From an uncultured Bacteroidia bacterium (GTDB lineage: Bacteria > Bacteroidota > Bacteroidia > Bacteroidales > UBA932): DNA of 64,000 nucleotides. Below are positions 1 through 9,308 of this stretch, piece after piece (within the stretch, counting starts at the first letter, position 1; every line of letters starts with the position of its first letter). The stretch lies in the NCBI GenBank assembly GCA_902801205.1, contig CADCHE010000001.1, positions 226,744 through 290,743 of the forward strand, read 5' to 3'. The translations under genes were made by a program, and so were the position numbers. The notes under the pieces are model-generated. The model was not told the origin of the DNA and did not search any database. It saw only the letters and a program-made list of their open reading frames with translations.

Positions 1-1971
1 GCCTGGGACCTCTTCGACGACAAGATGCAGCTCGGGTCCAATTACGCCTACAGCAACACCCGCCGCGTGGTGCAGCAGCAGAGCCTCCAACGGACCTACC
101 TTGAGGACGGTTCGAACCTGCTCTACCGGAACGGCCTGACGGAGCCCGGCTTCAACCGGACGAATTCCAACGGCCACCGCTTCGGCATGCGCCTGGAGCA
201 CAAGTTCTCCGAGAACACGTCCATCCTCTTCCAGCCGCAGGTCAACTTCGGGCGGGGCGACTACCATGAGTTCTCCGACTTCGAGACGTCCCGCGAGCGG
301 GGTACGACGTCTTCCCTCACCAACAAGGGTTTCAACAACAACCTGGGCAGCAACGACAACTGGACGACGAACGGCTTCCTGCTCTTCCGCCAGCGCCTCG
401 GCATCCCGGGCCGCACCGTATCGTTGATGACGAACTACAACTTCAGCAACAATGACCTGGACGGCTACAACCAGTCCCTGACGAATACCTATGTCGACGG
501 TACGGCCGCCGCCGACATCATCAACCAGCGTTTCCAGCAGAATTCGCGCGGCGCTTCCGTGAACAGCCGCCTCTCCTATACCGAGCCGCTCGGCAAGGGC
601 TTCTACGCCGAGGCCAACTACAGCTTCGGCTGGAGCCGTAACAAGTCCCTGAAGGATACCTACGACAGCGGGTCCAACGACACGTTCTCGCAGACGAATC
701 CGCTGTATGTCGCCGCAGGCGAAACGTACAATGACACCTATTCCAGCAGCATCCTGAACCGGTACATCAACCAGAGCGCCGGCGTCAACCTGCAGTACCA
801 GCGCGACAAGATGCATGCGCAGATCGGTTTCTCGGCCAATCCGACGGACACCCACAACGAGACGAACGGCAAGCCCTACGACAGCAAGGTGCTGAACTGG
901 GCCCCGTCCGCCATGTTCTGGTTCGACAAGAACGAGAACACGAACATCCGCTTCTTCTACTTCGGCCGTTCGGCCCAGCCGTCCACCACGCAGCTCATGC
1001 CGGTGCCGGACAACACGAACCCGTTGAGTGTATCGCTGGGTAACCCGTACCTCAAGCCGTATTTCAACCACAACATGCGCGGGGAATACCGGATGACGAA
1101 CAAGCAGACCTTTACCACGGTGAACTTCGAACTCAACGGCGGCTTCGTGCAGGCACCCATCGTGAGCGCCGTCTGGTACGATGCGGCCGGTGCGCAGTAT
1201 TCGCTGCCCGTCAACGGCCCCGTGTCCGGCAACGGCAACGCCCGCCTCTTTATCAACAGCCCGATCGCCAAGTCGCAGTTCTCGATCTTCTCGATGACGT
1301 TCGCGAATTTCGCGCAGAACGCTTCGTACGTCGGCAAGTCCTCCTTCGACATGTCGCCTTACGACTCGGACAACGATGGCGTCTTCGACGACTACGAGAA
1401 GTTCCACACCGACTTCCCCGACATGGACGCTTCCGGTCTCTTCACCAAGAACAAGACCCAGTCCGTCGGCTTCACGCAGGCCCTGCGCCTGACCTACCGC
1501 AACGACTTCGTCGAACTGGTGGCCGGCGGCCGCGCCCGCATGAACCGGGCCTGGTACACGATCACCACCTCCAACCAGAAGACGACCTGGAGCAACCAGG
1601 TGAACGGTACGATGACCTGGACGATTCCGGGCGGCATCGAACTGCGTACGGACGCCCGGTACAACTGGTACCGCGGTTACGTTTCCCCGCAGGAGGACGA
1701 GATCATCATCAACGCCGAGCTCAACAAGTTCCTCTTCAAGAAGAAATTCACCCTTTCGCTGCGGGCCTACGACATCCTGAACCAGTCCAAGAACCTGACC
1801 GTGACGGATGCGAACAACTATCACAGCGAGGTGCTCAACAATACGCTGGGCCGGTATGTGATCGTGGCGCTGACCTACCGTTTCGGAACCTTCTCCGGGA
1901 ACAAGAACGGCATGATAGGCGGTCCGATGGGCGGCCGCGGCCCGATGGGCGGAAGGCCCGGCGGCAGGTAA
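1..1971 (+). CDS. Outer-membrane beta-barrel protein, TonB-receptor-like (5' truncated by window)
   Basis: The frame is open from base 1 (AWDLFDDKM...) so the true start lies upstream; at least 656 residues are visible. The sequence is rich in alternating aromatic/polar strands, Asn, Tyr and short turns typical of the C-terminal barrel of Bacteroidetes TonB-dependent receptor-like proteins (OMP_b-brl_3 type). The last strand IVALTYRFGTFSG should insert in the outer membrane, but it is followed by an unusual Gly/Met/Arg tail (GGPMGGRGPMGGRPGGR) that extends past the usual terminal aromatic residue. The substrate cannot be inferred. The stop codon abuts the stop of the convergent rluD gene with no intergenic base. 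Confidence 0.85.
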   Translation, partial: AWDLFDDKMQLGSNYAYSNTRRVVQQQSLQRTYLEDGSNLLYRNGLTEPGFNRTNSNGHRFGMRLEHKFSENTSILFQPQVNFGRGDYHEFSDFETSRERGTTSSLTNKGFNNNLGSNDNWTTNGFLLFRQRLGIPGRTVSLMTNYNFSNNDLDGYNQSLTNTYVDGTAAADIINQRFQQNSRGASVNSRLSYTEPLGKGFYAEANYSFGWSRNKSLKDTYDSGSNDTFSQTNPLYVAAGETYNDTYSSSILNRYINQSAGVNLQYQRDKMHAQIGFSANPTDTHNETNGKPYDSKVLNWAPSAMFWFDKNENTNIRFFYFGRSAQPSTTQLMPVPDNTNPLSVSLGNPYLKPYFNHNMRGEYRMTNKQTFTTVNFELNGGFVQAPIVSAVWYDAAGAQYSLPVNGPVSGNGNARLFINSPIAKSQFSIFSMTFANFAQNASYVGKSSFDMSPYDSDNDGVFDDYEKFHTDFPDMDASGLFTKNKTQSVGFTQALRLTYRNDFVELVAGGRARMNRAWYTITTSNQKTTWSNQVNGTMTWTIPGGIELRTDARYNWYRGYVSPQEDEIIINAELNKFLFKKKFTLSLRAYDILNQSKNLTVTDANNYHSEVLNNTLGRYVIVALTYRFGTFSGNKNGMIGGPMGGRGPMGGRPGGR

Positions 1972-3021
1972 TCAGGAATTTACATACGACCGCCATTTGG
2001 CAATCATCGACTCCATGTCCTCCGGGACCGTGGAGTCGAATTGTATCCAGCGGCCGGTGCCGGGATGCACGAAACCGAGGGTCTTGGCGTGCAGGGCCTG
2101 GCGCGGGCACAGATCGAAGCAGTTCTGGATGAACTGGCGGTATTTGGCGTAGACGGTGCCCTTGCGGATCGTGGTCCCGCCATAGCGTTCGTCGCCGAAG
2201 AGCGGATGCCCGATATGGCTCATGTGGACGCGGATCTGGTGCGTGCGTCCGGTTTCGAGGGCGCATTCCACCACGGTTACGTAGCCGAAGCGCTCCAGTA
2301 CCTTGTAATGGGTGACGGCGTGTTTCCCCTTGTCCTCCTCGCAGACGCGGAAACGGAGCCGGTCCGCGGGGTCGCGTCCGATGGCAGCGTCGACCGTTCC
2401 CTCGTCGTCGGGGAGGTTTCCCCACACCACGGCCACGTAGCGGCGCTGGATGGAGTGCTCGAAGAACTGCCGGGCCAGGTTCAGCTGCGCCTCGTCGTTC
2501 TTCGCCACGACCAGCAGTCCGGAAGTGTCCTTGTCGATGCGGTGGACCAGGATGCCCATGCGCTCGTCCGCCGCGTCCGGCCCCTGCGAGAGGCCCAGGT
2601 GGAAGGCCAGGGCGTTGACCAGCGTCCCTTCGTAATGCCCGTGCCCGGGGTGGACGACCATCCCCGCCGGTTTGTTCAGCACCAGCAGGTCGTCATCTTC
2701 ATAAAGGATGTCCAGGGGGATGTCCTGCGGGATGATCTCCAGGCCGCGCCGGCGGTAGGGCATGACGAAACGGATCACGTCGCCCGGACGCACGATCCGG
2801 TTCGCCTTCACGGGGATGTCCCCGATCCGGACATAGCCTTCCTTGATGGCGCACTGGATACGGTGCCTGGAAGTGTCTTCGAGATGGGCCGCCATGTATT
2901 TGTCGATCCGCAGGGGCGCCTGCCCCGGGTCGACGTTCAGGCGGAAATGCTCGAACATCCCTTGCTCCTCGTCCTCCGGGAGCAGGTCTTCGGGATCCGG
3001 AACGCTGAAGGTAGGATCCAT
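1972..3021 (-). CDS. rluD: RluA-family 23S rRNA pseudouridine synthase (RluD-like)
   Basis: 349 aa, the expected length of RluD-type enzymes, which isomerise uridines of large-subunit rRNA. An N-terminal S4 RNA-binding domain spans about residues 35-95 (RIDKYMAAHL...RHRIQCAIKEGYV). It is followed by the catalytic domain with the family signature HRIDKDTSGLLVVAKN, where Asp163 is the expected nucleophile, and the later RTHQIRVHMSHIGHPLFGD motif. It is the last gene of the engB-to-rluD minus-strand operon and starts 4 nt after the PASTA gene stop. The specific RluD versus RluC/RluA assignment is by general similarity and operon context only. Confidence 0.93.
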   Translation of the reverse strand: MDPTFSVPDPEDLLPEDEEQGMFEHFRLNVDPGQAPLRIDKYMAAHLEDTSRHRIQCAIKEGYVRIGDIPVKANRIVRPGDVIRFVMPYRRRGLEIIPQDIPLDILYEDDDLLVLNKPAGMVVHPGHGHYEGTLVNALAFHLGLSQGPDAADERMGILVHRIDKDTSGLLVVAKNDEAQLNLARQFFEHSIQRRYVAVVWGNLPDDEGTVDAAIGRDPADRLRFRVCEEDKGKHAVTHYKVLERFGYVTVVECALETGRTHQIRVHMSHIGHPLFGDERYGGTTIRKGTVYAKYRQFIQNCFDLCPRQALHAKTLGFVHPGTGRWIQFDSTVPEDMESMIAKWRSYVNS

Positions 3022-3025
3022 GCCG

Positions 3026-3847
3026 TTATTTATTGGTGATCAGGACCTTGTTAGGATCGATGGACAGGTGCAGCGTGACTTCCGAGCCGATCAGGACCGG
3101 CGCGCCGGAAGCGGCAGGCACCTGCTTGTAGACGACGGCGCTCAGCGTGTCGCCATAATCCTTGACGCTGGAATCGAAGACCAGCTTCCCGATATTCAGG
3201 GAGTTGTCGTGGATCACGTCCAGGGCCCGGAGGTACTTCATGTCTTTCACGTCCGGCACATAGGTCCGGTTGTCCGTGGGGTTCAGGCCCACGACCAGGT
3301 CGATGGCGCTGCCGCTGTCGATCAGTTTCCCGGCCGCAATCTGCCGGTTGCGATACAGTTGGCGCAGGACATTGTTCGTCGCCATGTCTTCGACGTAGAT
3401 CAGTTTTCCGAGCGTGAGGCCGCGCGAGGAAATCTCGGCCTTCGCCTGGCGCATCGAATAGCCCACCAGGTTGGGCATGCCCACTTTCTTCGCGGCGATG
3501 GCGTTGGTCGTCAACAGGATGCGGCGGCCTTTCTTGACCTGGGTCCCCGCCTTGGGATTCTGCGCGTAAACCGCACCTTTTTCCATGCGGCGGACGTAGA
3601 TGGAGTCAATCACTTCCACGCGGAGTCCTTCTCCACGGGCCGTCCGGGTCGCTTCCGCGACGCTCATCCCCGCCAGGTCGGGAACGGCGATGGTCTTTCC
3701 GTGGTCAGTCACCACGTTCAGGAGGATCTTCGCCCCCCAGATAAGCAGGAGCAGCAGCAGGACGGCGCCCAGCAGGTTGCGGACGATCCAATTGTTCAGC
3801 AGGCCTTTCTTTCCGGCCCCGGTTGTATTCTTTTCTTGTTCTTCCAT
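3026..3847 (-). CDS. Membrane-anchored PASTA-domain protein
   Basis: 273 aa. A short cytoplasmic N-terminus precedes one transmembrane helix (about residues 24-46, LLGAVLLLLLLIWGAKILL). Three PASTA repeats follow (about 52-115, 118-188, 193-265), each opening with the 'VPDLxGM / MPNLVGYS / VPDVKDM' type motif. PASTA domains bind peptidoglycan stem/muropeptide elements in Ser/Thr kinases and PBPs, but no kinase or PBP domain is present here. It probably senses or binds cell wall in the periplasm. It lies between a LysE-type exporter and rluD in the same operon, and PASTA genes next to rluD are familiar in Bacteroidetes. Confidence 0.9.
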   Translation of the reverse strand: MEEQEKNTTGAGKKGLLNNWIVRNLLGAVLLLLLLIWGAKILLNVVTDHGKTIAVPDLAGMSVAEATRTARGEGLRVEVIDSIYVRRMEKGAVYAQNPKAGTQVKKGRRILLTTNAIAAKKVGMPNLVGYSMRQAKAEISSRGLTLGKLIYVEDMATNNVLRQLYRNRQIAAGKLIDSGSAIDLVVGLNPTDNRTYVPDVKDMKYLRALDVIHDNSLNIGKLVFDSSVKDYGDTLSAVVYKQVPAASGAPVLIGSEVTLHLSIDPNKVLITNK

Positions 3848-3852
3848 GGAAA

Positions 3853-4515
3853 TCAGTATTGTAAAGAGGAGAGGCCGCCCCGGAAGACGGCATCATAGAG
3901 ACCTTCCGCGAACAGGGCGAAACCGATGATCATGATGATGATGCCCGCGACCCGGCTCATCCAGAACATCGTCTTGATGTTGAAGGATTTTCTCAGGTGG
4001 CTGAACAACCGCGAGAAGAAGAACCAGTAGCAGGCGGAACCGCCGGCCACGGACAGGATGAGGAACAGGATGCGGGGGGCACCCGCTTCGGTCGTATCGA
4101 GCCCGAAGAAGGCGAACAGGGCCATCATCACGAAGATGGCGCCCGGGTTGGAAAGGGCTGTCAGGACCGCCTGGGCATAGTCACCGATGGAGGCGCCGCG
4201 TTCGTCTTCCATGCGTCCGAGCTTCTTGAACGGGTCCTTGAAGGCCATCTTGGCGCCCAGCAGGCCGACAATCACGCCGCCGACCAGGTAGATCAGGCAG
4301 TTGTACCGGGTGATGAGGTCCTGCGCCAGGGCCAGGGCGAAGATCGAGACGGTGGCGTAGGTGGTGTCGATCGTCGTTGCGCCCAGTCCGGTGATGAATC
4401 CGGCACGGTGCCCGTAGCAGAGCGATTTCTGCATCACCAGGATGGCGATCGGCCCCAGCGGGACCGATGCGCAGATACCGATGCAGAACGCCTTGAGATA
4501 CTCCGGGAACAACAT
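3853..4515 (-). CDS. LysE/RhtB-family amino-acid exporter
   Basis: 220 aa, hydrophobic, with about six predicted membrane segments, matching the LysE translocator family in length. The N-terminus (FCIGICASVPLGPIAILVMQKSL) carries the family's conserved small-residue/Pro-Gly-Pro motif after the first helix. The family exports amino acids or related small molecules through the inner membrane; the substrate here is unknown. It sits between der and the PASTA gene with 12 and 5 nt gaps, so it is co-transcribed with them. Confidence 0.85.
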   Translation of the reverse strand: MLFPEYLKAFCIGICASVPLGPIAILVMQKSLCYGHRAGFITGLGATTIDTTYATVSIFALALAQDLITRYNCLIYLVGGVIVGLLGAKMAFKDPFKKLGRMEDERGASIGDYAQAVLTALSNPGAIFVMMALFAFFGLDTTEAGAPRILFLILSVAGGSACYWFFFSRLFSHLRKSFNIKTMFWMSRVAGIIIMIIGFALFAEGLYDAVFRGGLSSLQY

Positions 4516-4527
4516 GGGCGGCAGGGG

Positions 4528-5838
4528 TTACTTGGACCGCATGTAGATCTGCACGGGGCAGCCCTGCAGGTCGAAATGCTCGCGCAGCTTGTTCTCCAGG
4601 AAGCGTTTATAGGGCTCCTTGACATACTGCGGCAGGTTGCAGAAGAAGGCGAAGGCCGGGAACCGCGTGGGCAGCTGGGTGACGTACTTGATCTTCACAT
4701 ACTTCCCCTTCCAGGCCGGCGGCGGGTAGTTCTCGATCTCCGGCAGCATGGCTTCGTTGAGGCGCGCGGTCGGCAGACGCCGGGCGTAGTTGGCGTACAC
4801 ATGCGACGCCGCGTCAAGCACGTCCATGATACGCTGCTTCTTCGGCACGGACGTGAAGATGACCGGCACGTCGTCGAAGGGGGCGATCCGGCTGCGGAGG
4901 GCCGCCTCGTAGTCGCGCAGGGTGTTGCTGTCCTTGGTGAACAGGTCCCACTTGTTGACGACGAGCACGCAGGCTTTCCGGTTGCGGACGATCAGGTTGA
5001 AGATACTCATGTCCTGGGCTTCCATCCCGTTGTTCGCGTCGATCATCAGGATGCAGACGTCGGCCTGCTCGATGGCCCGGATCGAACGCAGGACAGAGTA
5101 GAACTCCAGGTCTTCGTTCACACGCGACTTCTTCCGCATGCCGGCGGTGTCCACCAGCATGAATTCGTGGCCGAACTTGTTGTAGTAGGTGGAGATGGAA
5201 TCGCGGGTGGTGCCGGCGACGGGCGTGACGATGTTGCGCTCCTCGCCCAGCAGGGCGTTGGTCAGGGACGACTTCCCGACGTTCGGCTTGCCGACGATGG
5301 CGATGTGCGGCAGGTCGGCGTGGAGGTCCTCCTTCGGGGCGGTCTCTTCCGGCAGCTGGCGCAGGATCTCGTCCAGCAGGTCGCCCGTTCCGCTGCCGTT
5401 GGCGGCGGAGATGCTCCAGATCTCGCCCAGGCCGAGCGAATAGAACTGGTAGGCGTCGTACTGCTTCTCGCCGGAGTCCACCTTGTTCACGGTGAGGACG
5501 ACCGGCTTCTTGCTGCGGCGCAGCAGGTCGGCGATCTCGGCGTCGTAATCGGTGATCCCGGCCGCGGCCTCGACCATGAAGAGGACCAGGTCGGACTCTT
5601 CGATGGCAATGGCGACCTGGCGGCGGATCGCCCCCTCGAACACGTCGTCCGAGTTGGTCGTCCATCCGCCGGTGTCCACGACCGAGAACTCCCGGCCGCA
5701 CCATTCGCATTTGCCGTAATGGCGGTCGCGGGTGACGCCGGCGGTCTCGTCGACGATGGCCTTGCGCATGCCGACAAGGCGGTTGAAAAGCGTGGATTTG
5801 CCGACATTCGGCCTTCCGACGATGGCTACCAGACTCAT
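4528..5838 (-). CDS. der: Ribosome biogenesis GTPase Der (EngA)
   Basis: 436 aa, the standard length. Two tandem GTPase domains are visible: first P-loop GRPNVGKS (residues 8-15) with DTGG and NKVD motifs, second P-loop GKPNVGKS (183-190) with [11 protein letters not shown] and NKWD. A C-terminal KH-like domain follows (about 350-436). Der acts in late 50S subunit assembly. It starts 13 nt downstream of the small Cys-rich gene, within the minus-strand operon that begins at engB, so two ribosome-assembly GTPases share a transcript. Confidence 0.97.
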   Translation of the reverse strand: MSLVAIVGRPNVGKSTLFNRLVGMRKAIVDETAGVTRDRHYGKCEWCGREFSVVDTGGWTTNSDDVFEGAIRRQVAIAIEESDLVLFMVEAAAGITDYDAEIADLLRRSKKPVVLTVNKVDSGEKQYDAYQFYSLGLGEIWSISAANGSGTGDLLDEILRQLPEETAPKEDLHADLPHIAIVGKPNVGKSSLTNALLGEERNIVTPVAGTTRDSISTYYNKFGHEFMLVDTAGMRKKSRVNEDLEFYSVLRSIRAIEQADVCILMIDANNGMEAQDMSIFNLIVRNRKACVLVVNKWDLFTKDSNTLRDYEAALRSRIAPFDDVPVIFTSVPKKQRIMDVLDAASHVYANYARRLPTARLNEAMLPEIENYPPPAWKGKYVKIKYVTQLPTRFPAFAFFCNLPQYVKEPYKRFLENKLREHFDLQGCPVQIYMRSK

Positions 5839-5851
5839 GGGGTTCTCAGGA

Positions 5852-6118
5852 TTAATGGGTTTTGGTATAGAAACTGCATCCGGTGCAGGCGTCGCTGTAT
5901 TCTCCCGTACAGCCTGTCTGGGCGGATGCTTTCCGCCGGGCGGCGAACATCTCGTCCTCCTGTTCTTTCATGCACTTGATGCCCAGCTTGCGCATGTTCT
6001 CGTTCTTGCTGACCTCCGTTTCGGGGAATTTCCCATCCTTCCGGAAAATGATGTTGAAGCACATTCCGAAAATGCAGATGCCCAGGAACAGGACGGCGGC
6101 GAGCAGGGTTTTGAGCAT
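5852..6118 (-). CDS. Small single-pass membrane protein with Cys cluster
   Basis: 88 aa. One N-terminal hydrophobic segment (residues 2-25, [22 protein letters not shown]) is followed by a charged stretch and a C-terminal cysteine-rich tail, [15 protein letters not shown]. The tail CxGxYxxxCxGC looks able to bind a metal or Fe-S/heme cofactor. I recognise this as a conserved Bacteroidetes 'membrane or secreted protein' of unknown role. A distant resemblance in layout to NqrM-type Cys-rich membrane proteins is only a guess. It is tightly packed between prs (7 nt) and der (13 nt), which supports a real gene. Confidence 0.75.
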   Translation of the reverse strand: MLKTLLAAVLFLGICIFGMCFNIIFRKDGKFPETEVSKNENMRKLGIKCMKEQEDEMFAARRKASAQTGCTGEYSDACTGCSFYTKTH

Positions 6119-6125
6119 GGAAAGG

Positions 6126-7097
6126 TCAGAAAATGAATTCGGTACTGATGGGCTCGTAGTGATAGACCTTCCGGATCACCGAGGCGAAGGTGGAGGTCAT
6201 CGAGACGACCTTGATCTTGCTGGTGTCCGCCTTCGGGTTGAGGGGAATCGTGTCCGTGACGAACACTTCGGAGAGCTTGGATGCGGCGATCCGCTCGTAT
6301 GCGGGGCCCGAAAGCACCGCATGGGTGGCACAGGCGCGCACGCTGCGGGCACCCTTGTCCATCAGGATGTCGGCCGCCTTCGTGAGCGTTCCCGCCGTAT
6401 CGATCATGTCGTCGACGATGACGATGTTCTTGCCTTCGACGTCGCCGATGGCCGTGATGGAGGCCACGACGTTGGCGCGTTCGCGCGACTTGTGGCAGAT
6501 GATCACCGGGCAAGCCAGTTCCTTGGCGTAGGCGTTGGCCCGCTTGGCACCGCCCATGTCGGGCGCGGCGATCGCCAGGTTGTCGAGGTTGAGCGATTTC
6601 AGGTATGGAATGAACACTTTGCTGGCGTAGATGTGGTCGACGGGAATGTCGAAGAAGCCCTGGATCTGGTCAGCGTGGAGGTCGCAGGTCATGATGCGGT
6701 CGACGCCCGCCGCCTTGATCAGGTTCGCGACGAGTTTCGCACCGATCGAGACACGCGGCTTGTCCTTGCGGTCCTGCCGGGCCCACCCGAAGTACGGCAT
6801 CACGGCGATGACCTTGTCGGCCGAGGCCCGCTTCGCCGCGTCGATCGTGAGCAGGAGTTCCATGAGGTTCTCCGTCGGCGGGAAGGTGGACTGAAGGATG
6901 AAAACGGTCGCTCCCCGCACGCTGTCCGTGAAGGAAGGGACGAATTCTCCGTCGCTGAACTGGGTGACTTCCGAGGCACCGAGGTGGTATTTCTCCCCGT
7001 GTGCCGCTCCGAGGTTGTTCAATTCGTCGACGACCTTGACTGCAAAGTCCTTGGAGGCCCTGCAGGCAAACAATTCCATTCTGTGTTCGATGTACAT
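6126..7097 (-). CDS. prs: Ribose-phosphate pyrophosphokinase (PRPP synthetase)
   Basis: 323 aa; makes PRPP from ribose-5-phosphate and ATP for nucleotide, His, Trp and NAD synthesis. The conserved ATP/metal motif CDLHADQIQGFF (residues 138-149) and the PRPP-binding loop VDDMIDTAGTL (228-238) are present, as is the FGWARQDRK loop. The start is ambiguous: Met1 and Met7 both fit and neither has a clear Shine-Dalgarno, so Met7 at 7079 is an alternative. It is separated from engB by 6 nt in the same operon. Confidence 0.96.
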   Translation of the reverse strand: MYIEHRMELFACRASKDFAVKVVDELNNLGAAHGEKYHLGASEVTQFSDGEFVPSFTDSVRGATVFILQSTFPPTENLMELLLTIDAAKRASADKVIAVMPYFGWARQDRKDKPRVSIGAKLVANLIKAAGVDRIMTCDLHADQIQGFFDIPVDHIYASKVFIPYLKSLNLDNLAIAAPDMGGAKRANAYAKELACPVIICHKSRERANVVASITAIGDVEGKNIVIVDDMIDTAGTLTKAADILMDKGARSVRACATHAVLSGPAYERIAASKLSEVFVTDTIPLNPKADTSKIKVVSMTSTFASVIRKVYHYEPISTEFIF

Positions 7098-7103
7098 GAT
7101 CAG

Positions 7104-7691
7104 TCAGATATATTGTTCGATATAATCCAGAATCTCTTTCTTCCCACTGCCATCCTGGGCGGACGAGGTGAACATCGGCGGCAGTTCCTCCCAGTCCTGG
7201 AGCAGCAGCTCCTTGTCCCGCTCGATCTGGGCCTTCAAGGCATTGGGCCCCAGCTTGTCGCACTTGGTGAACAGGATGGCGAACGGGATGCCGTTCTCCC
7301 CGAGGCGGTGGATGAAGTCGAGGTCGATCTTGCCGATGTCGTGCCGGCAGTCGACCAGGACGAACAGGACCACCAGTTCCTCCGACTGCGAGATGTAGCC
7401 TTCGATCATCCGGCGCAGGCGGTCGCGGCCTTCCTGGGACATGCGGGCGTAGCCGTAGCCGGGCAGGTCGACCAGGTACCAGCGGTCGTTGATCAGGAAA
7501 TGGTTGATGAGCTGGGTTTTCCCGGGGGTGGAGGACGTCTTGGCCAGCTTCCGGTTGTCGCAGAGGAGGTTGATGAGCGAGGATTTCCCGACATTCGATC
7601 TTCCGATGAATGCGAACTCGGGCAGCTTCCGGGCGGGTTTGGCGGCGACATTCGTGCAGCTCCCCGCAAATATGGCTTGCTTGATCGTCAT
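7104..7691 (-). CDS. engB: Ribosome biogenesis GTP-binding protein YsxC/EngB
   Basis: 195 aa from the chosen start MTIKQAIF. P-loop GRSNVGKS at residues 30-37, then DLPGYGYARMS (G3) and TKCDK (G4), all diagnostic for EngB, which assists 50S assembly. An upstream in-frame ATG at 7724 would lie inside the -7 promoter element at 7722-7729 and cannot be used. The ATG at 7691 has GGAGGATTGAG just upstream. It is the first gene of the seven-gene operon ending with rluD. Confidence 0.95.
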   Translation of the reverse strand: MTIKQAIFAGSCTNVAAKPARKLPEFAFIGRSNVGKSSLINLLCDNRKLAKTSSTPGKTQLINHFLINDRWYLVDLPGYGYARMSQEGRDRLRRMIEGYISQSEELVVLFVLVDCRHDIGKIDLDFIHRLGENGIPFAILFTKCDKLGPNALKAQIERDKELLLQDWEELPPMFTSSAQDGSGKKEILDYIEQYI

Positions 7692-7721
7692 CTCAATCCT
7701 CCGGTGGTGTTTTTCGTAACG

Positions 7722-7729
7722 CAAAGATA
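7722..7729 (-). promoter_or_regulatory. Bacteroidetes -7 promoter box for engB operon
   Basis: TATCTTTG on the minus strand, a perfect match to the TAnnTTTG consensus of the Bacteroidetes primary sigma factor. It is 30 nt upstream of the engB ATG and drives the engB-prs-...-rluD operon. Confidence 0.8.
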
Positions 7730-7741
7730 GTTCATTTTTAT

Positions 7742-7749
7742 TAATTTTG
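7742..7749 (+). promoter_or_regulatory. -7 promoter box for xseAB
   Basis: TAATTTTG on the plus strand matches TAnnTTTG and lies 22 nt before the xseA ATG. It is back-to-back with the engB box 12 nt away, so this 79-bp gap is a compact divergent promoter. No clear -33 element is visible. Confidence 0.65.
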
Positions 7750-7770
7750 TAAGTGAAAACGGGATTACTT

Positions 7771-9114
7771 ATGGAAAAGAGCTACGTGGATCTGCTGACC
7801 CTCCAGGAACGGTTGAAAGAAGGCGTCGACCTGCTGTTCCCGTACCGGCTCTGGGTGAAGGCGGAGATCAGCGAACTGAAGCGGAACGCCTCCGGACATT
7901 GCTATCTGGATCTCTCCCAAAGCGGCCGCAGCGGCCTGGTCGCCAAGGCGCGTGCCGTCATCTGGGCGAGCCGCTATCCGGCCATCGACCAGTTGTTCCG
8001 GGCCGAGACCGGCTCGTCGCTCGGGAAGGGGATGGAGATCCTCTGCCGCGTGCAGGTTTCCTACCATGTCCTTTACGGGATGACGATGACCATCGACGAG
8101 GTGGATGCAGGCTTCACGCTGGGTGAGAAGGAGTTACAGAAGCAGCGGACGCTCGCGCGACTGGAAAGCGAGGGCCTGCTGAACCTGCAGAAACGCCTCC
8201 GGCTCCCGCTGCTGCCGTACCGTCTGGCGGTCATCTCGGCGGAGGGAGCTGCCGGCTACAGGGATTTCTGCCGGCACCTGACCGAGAACGAATACGGGTT
8301 CGCCTTCGATGTGCGGCTCTTCCCGGCGGCGATGCAGGGGGAGGGAGCGCCCGCTTCGATGATACAGGCCATCGGGGAGGCGGTCGCTTCCGCGGATCCT
8401 TTCGACGCCGTGCTGATCCTGCGCGGCGGCGGGTCGGAGCTGGACCTCTCCTGCTTCGACGACTACGACCTGGCCTGTGCCATCGCCCGCTGTCCCATCC
8501 CCGTTTTCACGGCCATTGGTCACGACAAGGATTTCCATGTCGCCGACCGGGTGGCGAACACCTACGTAAAGACTCCGACGGCCCTGGCGGACCTCTTCCT
8601 CGACTGCCTCATCGCCGAGGACCAGCGGCTGGGCGCCCTGGAATCCCGTCTGCTGCGCCTGTTTACGAGCCGTGTCGGGGCGATGTCCTCGGCCCTTGAC
8701 CTGCAAGGTTCCCGCCTGCGCCTCGCCGTGGAAAGCCGGTTCCAGAACGCTTCCGGCGGGCTGGACCGCCTGCTTGTCCGCGTGCTGGCCTCGGCGGACG
8801 GCCGTCTCCGCGGTGCCGGGCACGCCCTGGACCGCAGCGAGGACCGCGTTTCGCTGGCGCGCCAGTCCGTCCTGCGTCGCGTGGACGCCGCTTTGTCGTC
8901 CCTGCTGCTGACCGAGACCCGCATCCGCACGACCGACCCGCGCAGCATCCTGCGGAAAGGCTATGTGCTGGCCTTGGACCGGGACGGCGTCAAGATGGCC
9001 TCCGCCGCCGGCAGCCGTTCCGGTGACCGGGTCCAGATGATGTTCGCGGACGGAACGCTTCAGTGCGGCGTCCTCGACGTGATCCGCCGCGACAACATTC
9101 CTGCTGAAGAATAA
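7771..9114 (+). CDS. xseA: Exodeoxyribonuclease VII large subunit
   Basis: 447 aa from the ATG at 7771 (MEKSYVDLLTLQERL); an in-frame GTG at 7753 is close behind the promoter box and less likely. An N-terminal OB-fold (about residues 18-110, LWVKAEISELKRNASGHCYLDL) is followed by the catalytic exonuclease VII core, including ILRGGGSELDL and FTAIGHDKD, and a long helical C-terminal region. With XseB it degrades single-stranded DNA in repair. It is followed by xseB after 14 nt. Confidence 0.95.
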   Translation: MEKSYVDLLTLQERLKEGVDLLFPYRLWVKAEISELKRNASGHCYLDLSQSGRSGLVAKARAVIWASRYPAIDQLFRAETGSSLGKGMEILCRVQVSYHVLYGMTMTIDEVDAGFTLGEKELQKQRTLARLESEGLLNLQKRLRLPLLPYRLAVISAEGAAGYRDFCRHLTENEYGFAFDVRLFPAAMQGEGAPASMIQAIGEAVASADPFDAVLILRGGGSELDLSCFDDYDLACAIARCPIPVFTAIGHDKDFHVADRVANTYVKTPTALADLFLDCLIAEDQRLGALESRLLRLFTSRVGAMSSALDLQGSRLRLAVESRFQNASGGLDRLLVRVLASADGRLRGAGHALDRSEDRVSLARQSVLRRVDAALSSLLLTETRIRTTDPRSILRKGYVLALDRDGVKMASAAGSRSGDRVQMMFADGTLQCGVLDVIRRDNIPAEE

Positions 9115-9128
9115 GCAACGAAGATATC

Positions 9129-9308
9129 ATGGAAAAGTTCGACTACACGGCGGCCACGGCCGAATTGGAAAAGATCGTGGCGAAAATCGAAGACCCGCAG
9201 ACCAGCCTGGACGACATCGGCGCCCTGGTGAAACGGTCGAAGGAACTGATCGGGCAATGCCGGGACTATCTCCGCGGCGTCCGTGAATCTATCGGGGAAG
9301 AGGCTTGA
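9129..9308 (+). CDS. xseB: Exodeoxyribonuclease VII small subunit
   Basis: 59 aa starting at ATG 9129 (MEKFDYTAATAELEKIVAKI). The pattern YTAATAELEKIVAKIEDPQTSLDD and the following helix up to CRDYLRGVRESI match the short two-helix XseB subunit, which oligomerises on XseA. The position 14 nt downstream of xseA is the usual arrangement. Its last 20 nt overlap the 3' end of the convergent S41 protease gene. Confidence 0.92.
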   Translation: MEKFDYTAATAELEKIVAKIEDPQTSLDDIGALVKRSKELIGQCRDYLRGVRESIGEEA

